From positions 1 through 7,608 of the forward strand of contig PXBV01000309.1 in assembly GCA_003565575.1 (NCBI GenBank): DNA of 7,608 nucleotides, in the 5' to 3' direction. The notes below the pieces were generated by a model. That model did no database searches. It had not been told where the DNA came from and worked only from the letters and a program-made list of their open reading frames with translations. This DNA comes from Psychroflexus sp. (GTDB lineage Bacteria; Bacteroidota; Bacteroidia; Flavobacteriales; Flavobacteriaceae). The position numbers were made by a program, and so were the translations under genes. Positions 6,030-7,608 of the stretch are shown one piece after another (position 1 is the first letter of the stretch; every line of letters begins with the position of its first letter).

Positions 6030-7608
6030 TTGTCAAAATTCAATAAAATTAAAAACGGACTAATAAATCAAAACCTCAAGCTTCCAAAAGAAGGTATAAA
6101 AGGCTTTACAAAACACTTTAAAAATGATTTTAGAGCTGGATTTGTAGCGTTTTTGTTGGCACTCCCTTTAAGTATAGGTATTGCCAAAGCTTCAGATTTT
6201 CCGCCTACTATGGGCATATTAACTGCAATAGTTGGTGGTGTTGTGGTTAGTTTTTTTTCTGGAAGCAAGCTTACAATAAAAGGGCCCGCTGCTGGATTAA
6301 TTGCAATTTGCTTAAGTGCTATTGCTGATTTAGGAAATGGGGATCAACTTTTAGGTTGGAAGCTACTATCCGGAGTTTTGTTTATTTCAGGAATCTTACA
6401 AGTTTTATTTGGGATTTTCAAGTTAGGAAAGTTTGTTAGCTTTTTTCCAGCCGCTACTGTAAAAGGAATGATGACTGCTATAGGGATAGTCATTTTATTA
6501 AAACAACTCCCTGTTTTATTAAATGTTCCTCCAGAACTCTACAAAGGTCTTAGCGTATTTGAAACTTTGATTTACATTAAGTCAATAGCTTTGTCATTTG
6601 ACCCACTTATGACTTCAATAGGTCTTGGTCTTCTAGCAATACTTCTAATATGGCCGTATTTAAAAAATGTAATTTTTAAAACCATTCCATCTGCATTTAT
6701 TGTGGTAATTTTTTCTATAGGCATAAACTTGGTTTTTAATTTAGAAAGCTTTAGGCCGAGTTATAGCTTTTTAGAGATAGGTGATTTTTTGTCTAGTATT
6801 AATTTTCAACTCACCTTTGAGGGGGCTGGCTCAACTTTTATTTTTATCAAGTATATTATCATATTTTCATTAGTGGGTTCTATTGAATCGTTGTTAACCA
6901 TTAAGGCAACAGACGATTTAGACCCTTACAAACGATTGTCTAACAACAATAAAGATTTAATGGCTGTTGGTTTTGGAAATGCTCTTGTAGCTGTAGTTGG
7001 TGGTATCCCTATGATAGCAGAAGTAGCTAGAACAACTGCAAATATAAACGCAGGTGCTAAAACAAGGTGGGCTAACTTTCATCATGGTTTATTATTGCTC
7101 ATTTTTGTACTTCTTGCTATTCCAATTTTAGAGCGAATTCCAAATACTGCTTTTGCAGCTCTACTTATTGCAGTTGGCTTAAAACTTGCAGCCCCAAAAG
7201 AATTTATAAAGATGTATAAAATTGGTAAAGAACAGTTGGTGGTTTTTGTTAGCACTATAATTTTTGCTGTGTTTGTAGATTTGCTTACAGGTATTTTGAT
7301 GGGAGTTGTTGTGAATATTATTTATGAAGTTTACTACGGCTGCAACCCATTAACTATGTTTAAAAAGAATTTTAAGGTTGAGCAAAAATCAGGTGTTTGC
7401 ATTATCACTTTTTTTGATTCTGCTGTATTTTCTAACTATCGTTACCTTTCTACTGAAATTAAAAATCTTCCTAAAACATCTACTGTAGAAATTAATTTTA
7501 CACACGCTAAAGTCGTTGACTTTTCTACACTTAGCAGTTTAAAACTTATCTCTCACGATATTAAGTTAAAAGGTGGTAAAATTAAGATTACTGGCTTAGA
7601 ACATCATA
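6030..7608 (+). CDS. SulP-family inorganic anion transporter, partial at 3' end
   Basis: An inner-membrane SLC26/SulP transporter, open for 526 codons and cut by the window edge. Residues about 34-435 hold the membrane domain: DFRAGFVAFLLALPLSIGIA (33-52) begins TM1, GPAAGLIAI (85-93) marks TM3, FFPAATVKGMM (138-148) and SIESLL (284-289) are in core helices, and ARTTANINAGAKTR (333-346) is the conserved segment before late helices. A cytoplasmic STAS domain starts near 448 and includes VVDFSTLSSLK (495-505); its end is missing. There is no ATG before 6210, which would remove TM1. An in-frame TAA at 6015-6017 bounds the 5' end, leaving TTG 6030 (or TTG 6018) as the start. The substrate may be sulfate, bicarbonate or another anion. 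This short-N-terminus subgroup often sits beside carbonic anhydrase genes, which favours bicarbonate (inference from memory), but the neighbour is not in view. Confidence 0.92.
   Translation, partial: MSKFNKIKNGLINQNLKLPKEGIKGFTKHFKNDFRAGFVAFLLALPLSIGIAKASDFPPTMGILTAIVGGVVVSFFSGSKLTIKGPAAGLIAICLSAIADLGNGDQLLGWKLLSGVLFISGILQVLFGIFKLGKFVSFFPAATVKGMMTAIGIVILLKQLPVLLNVPPELYKGLSVFETLIYIKSIALSFDPLMTSIGLGLLAILLIWPYLKNVIFKTIPSAFIVVIFSIGINLVFNLESFRPSYSFLEIGDFLSSINFQLTFEGAGSTFIFIKYIIIFSLVGSIESLLTIKATDDLDPYKRLSNNNKDLMAVGFGNALVAVVGGIPMIAEVARTTANINAGAKTRWANFHHGLLLLIFVLLAIPILERIPNTAFAALLIAVGLKLAAPKEFIKMYKIGKEQLVVFVSTIIFAVFVDLLTGILMGVVVNIIYEVYYGCNPLTMFKKNFKVEQKSGVCIITFFDSAVFSNYRYLSTEIKNLPKTSTVEINFTHAKVVDFSTLSSLKLISHDIKLKGGKIKITGLEHH

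Noticed and set aside
6210..7608. ATG 6210 as the SulP start
   Set aside because: It would remove the conserved first transmembrane segment, which is clearly encoded in frame upstream.

Overview
The window is AT-rich DNA that looks like a chromosomal piece of a flavobacterium (Bacteroidota, probably Flavobacteriaceae). Four things support this: a secreted protein ending in a type IX secretion (T9SS) C-terminal sorting domain; -7 boxes of the Bacteroidota form TAnnTTTG ahead of genes in place of sigma70 boxes; no Shine-Dalgarno sequences; and an Mrp/ApbC protein of the Bacteroidota-like kind that lacks the C-terminal CxxC. All six genes are on the plus strand. I see no tRNA, rRNA, insertion sequence, CRISPR array or phage gene.

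Layout. (1) 92-2131: a large secreted protein with a signal peptide, an N-terminal beta-sandwich, two diverged Ig-like repeats, a lamin-tail-like domain and a T9SS type A sorting domain. A strong intrinsic terminator follows at 2155-2183. (2) 2210-3187: an orphan LuxE-like acyl-protein synthetase of the ANL adenylating superfamily, with its own promoter overlapping that terminator. (3) 3188-3427: a 240-bp gap with a -7 box at its 3' end. (4) 3428-5912: a compact three-gene cluster of mrp (Fe-S carrier ATPase), a short NifU C-terminal-domain Fe-S scaffold overlapping mrp by 4 bp, and a thioredoxin-reductase-like ferredoxin/flavodoxin-NADP+ reductase 26 bp further on. (5) 5913-6029: a short gap holding an open but start-less reading frame. 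(6) 6030 to the window end: a SulP-family anion transporter that begins at a TTG codon and runs off the edge inside its STAS domain.

How they fit together. The mrp-NifU-FNR cluster is a coherent Fe-S assembly and low-potential electron transfer unit: the scaffold and carrier can build and move clusters, and the reductase can move electrons between NADPH and a ferredoxin or flavodoxin. The Mrp lacks its own CxxC while its translationally coupled partner has one, which suggests a division of labour. The SulP protein probably imports an inorganic anion, possibly bicarbonate, but the neighbour that would show this lies outside the window. I found no convincing new multi-gene system. Most of the window is ordinary core and secreted-protein content, with a few points worth checking listed as findings.
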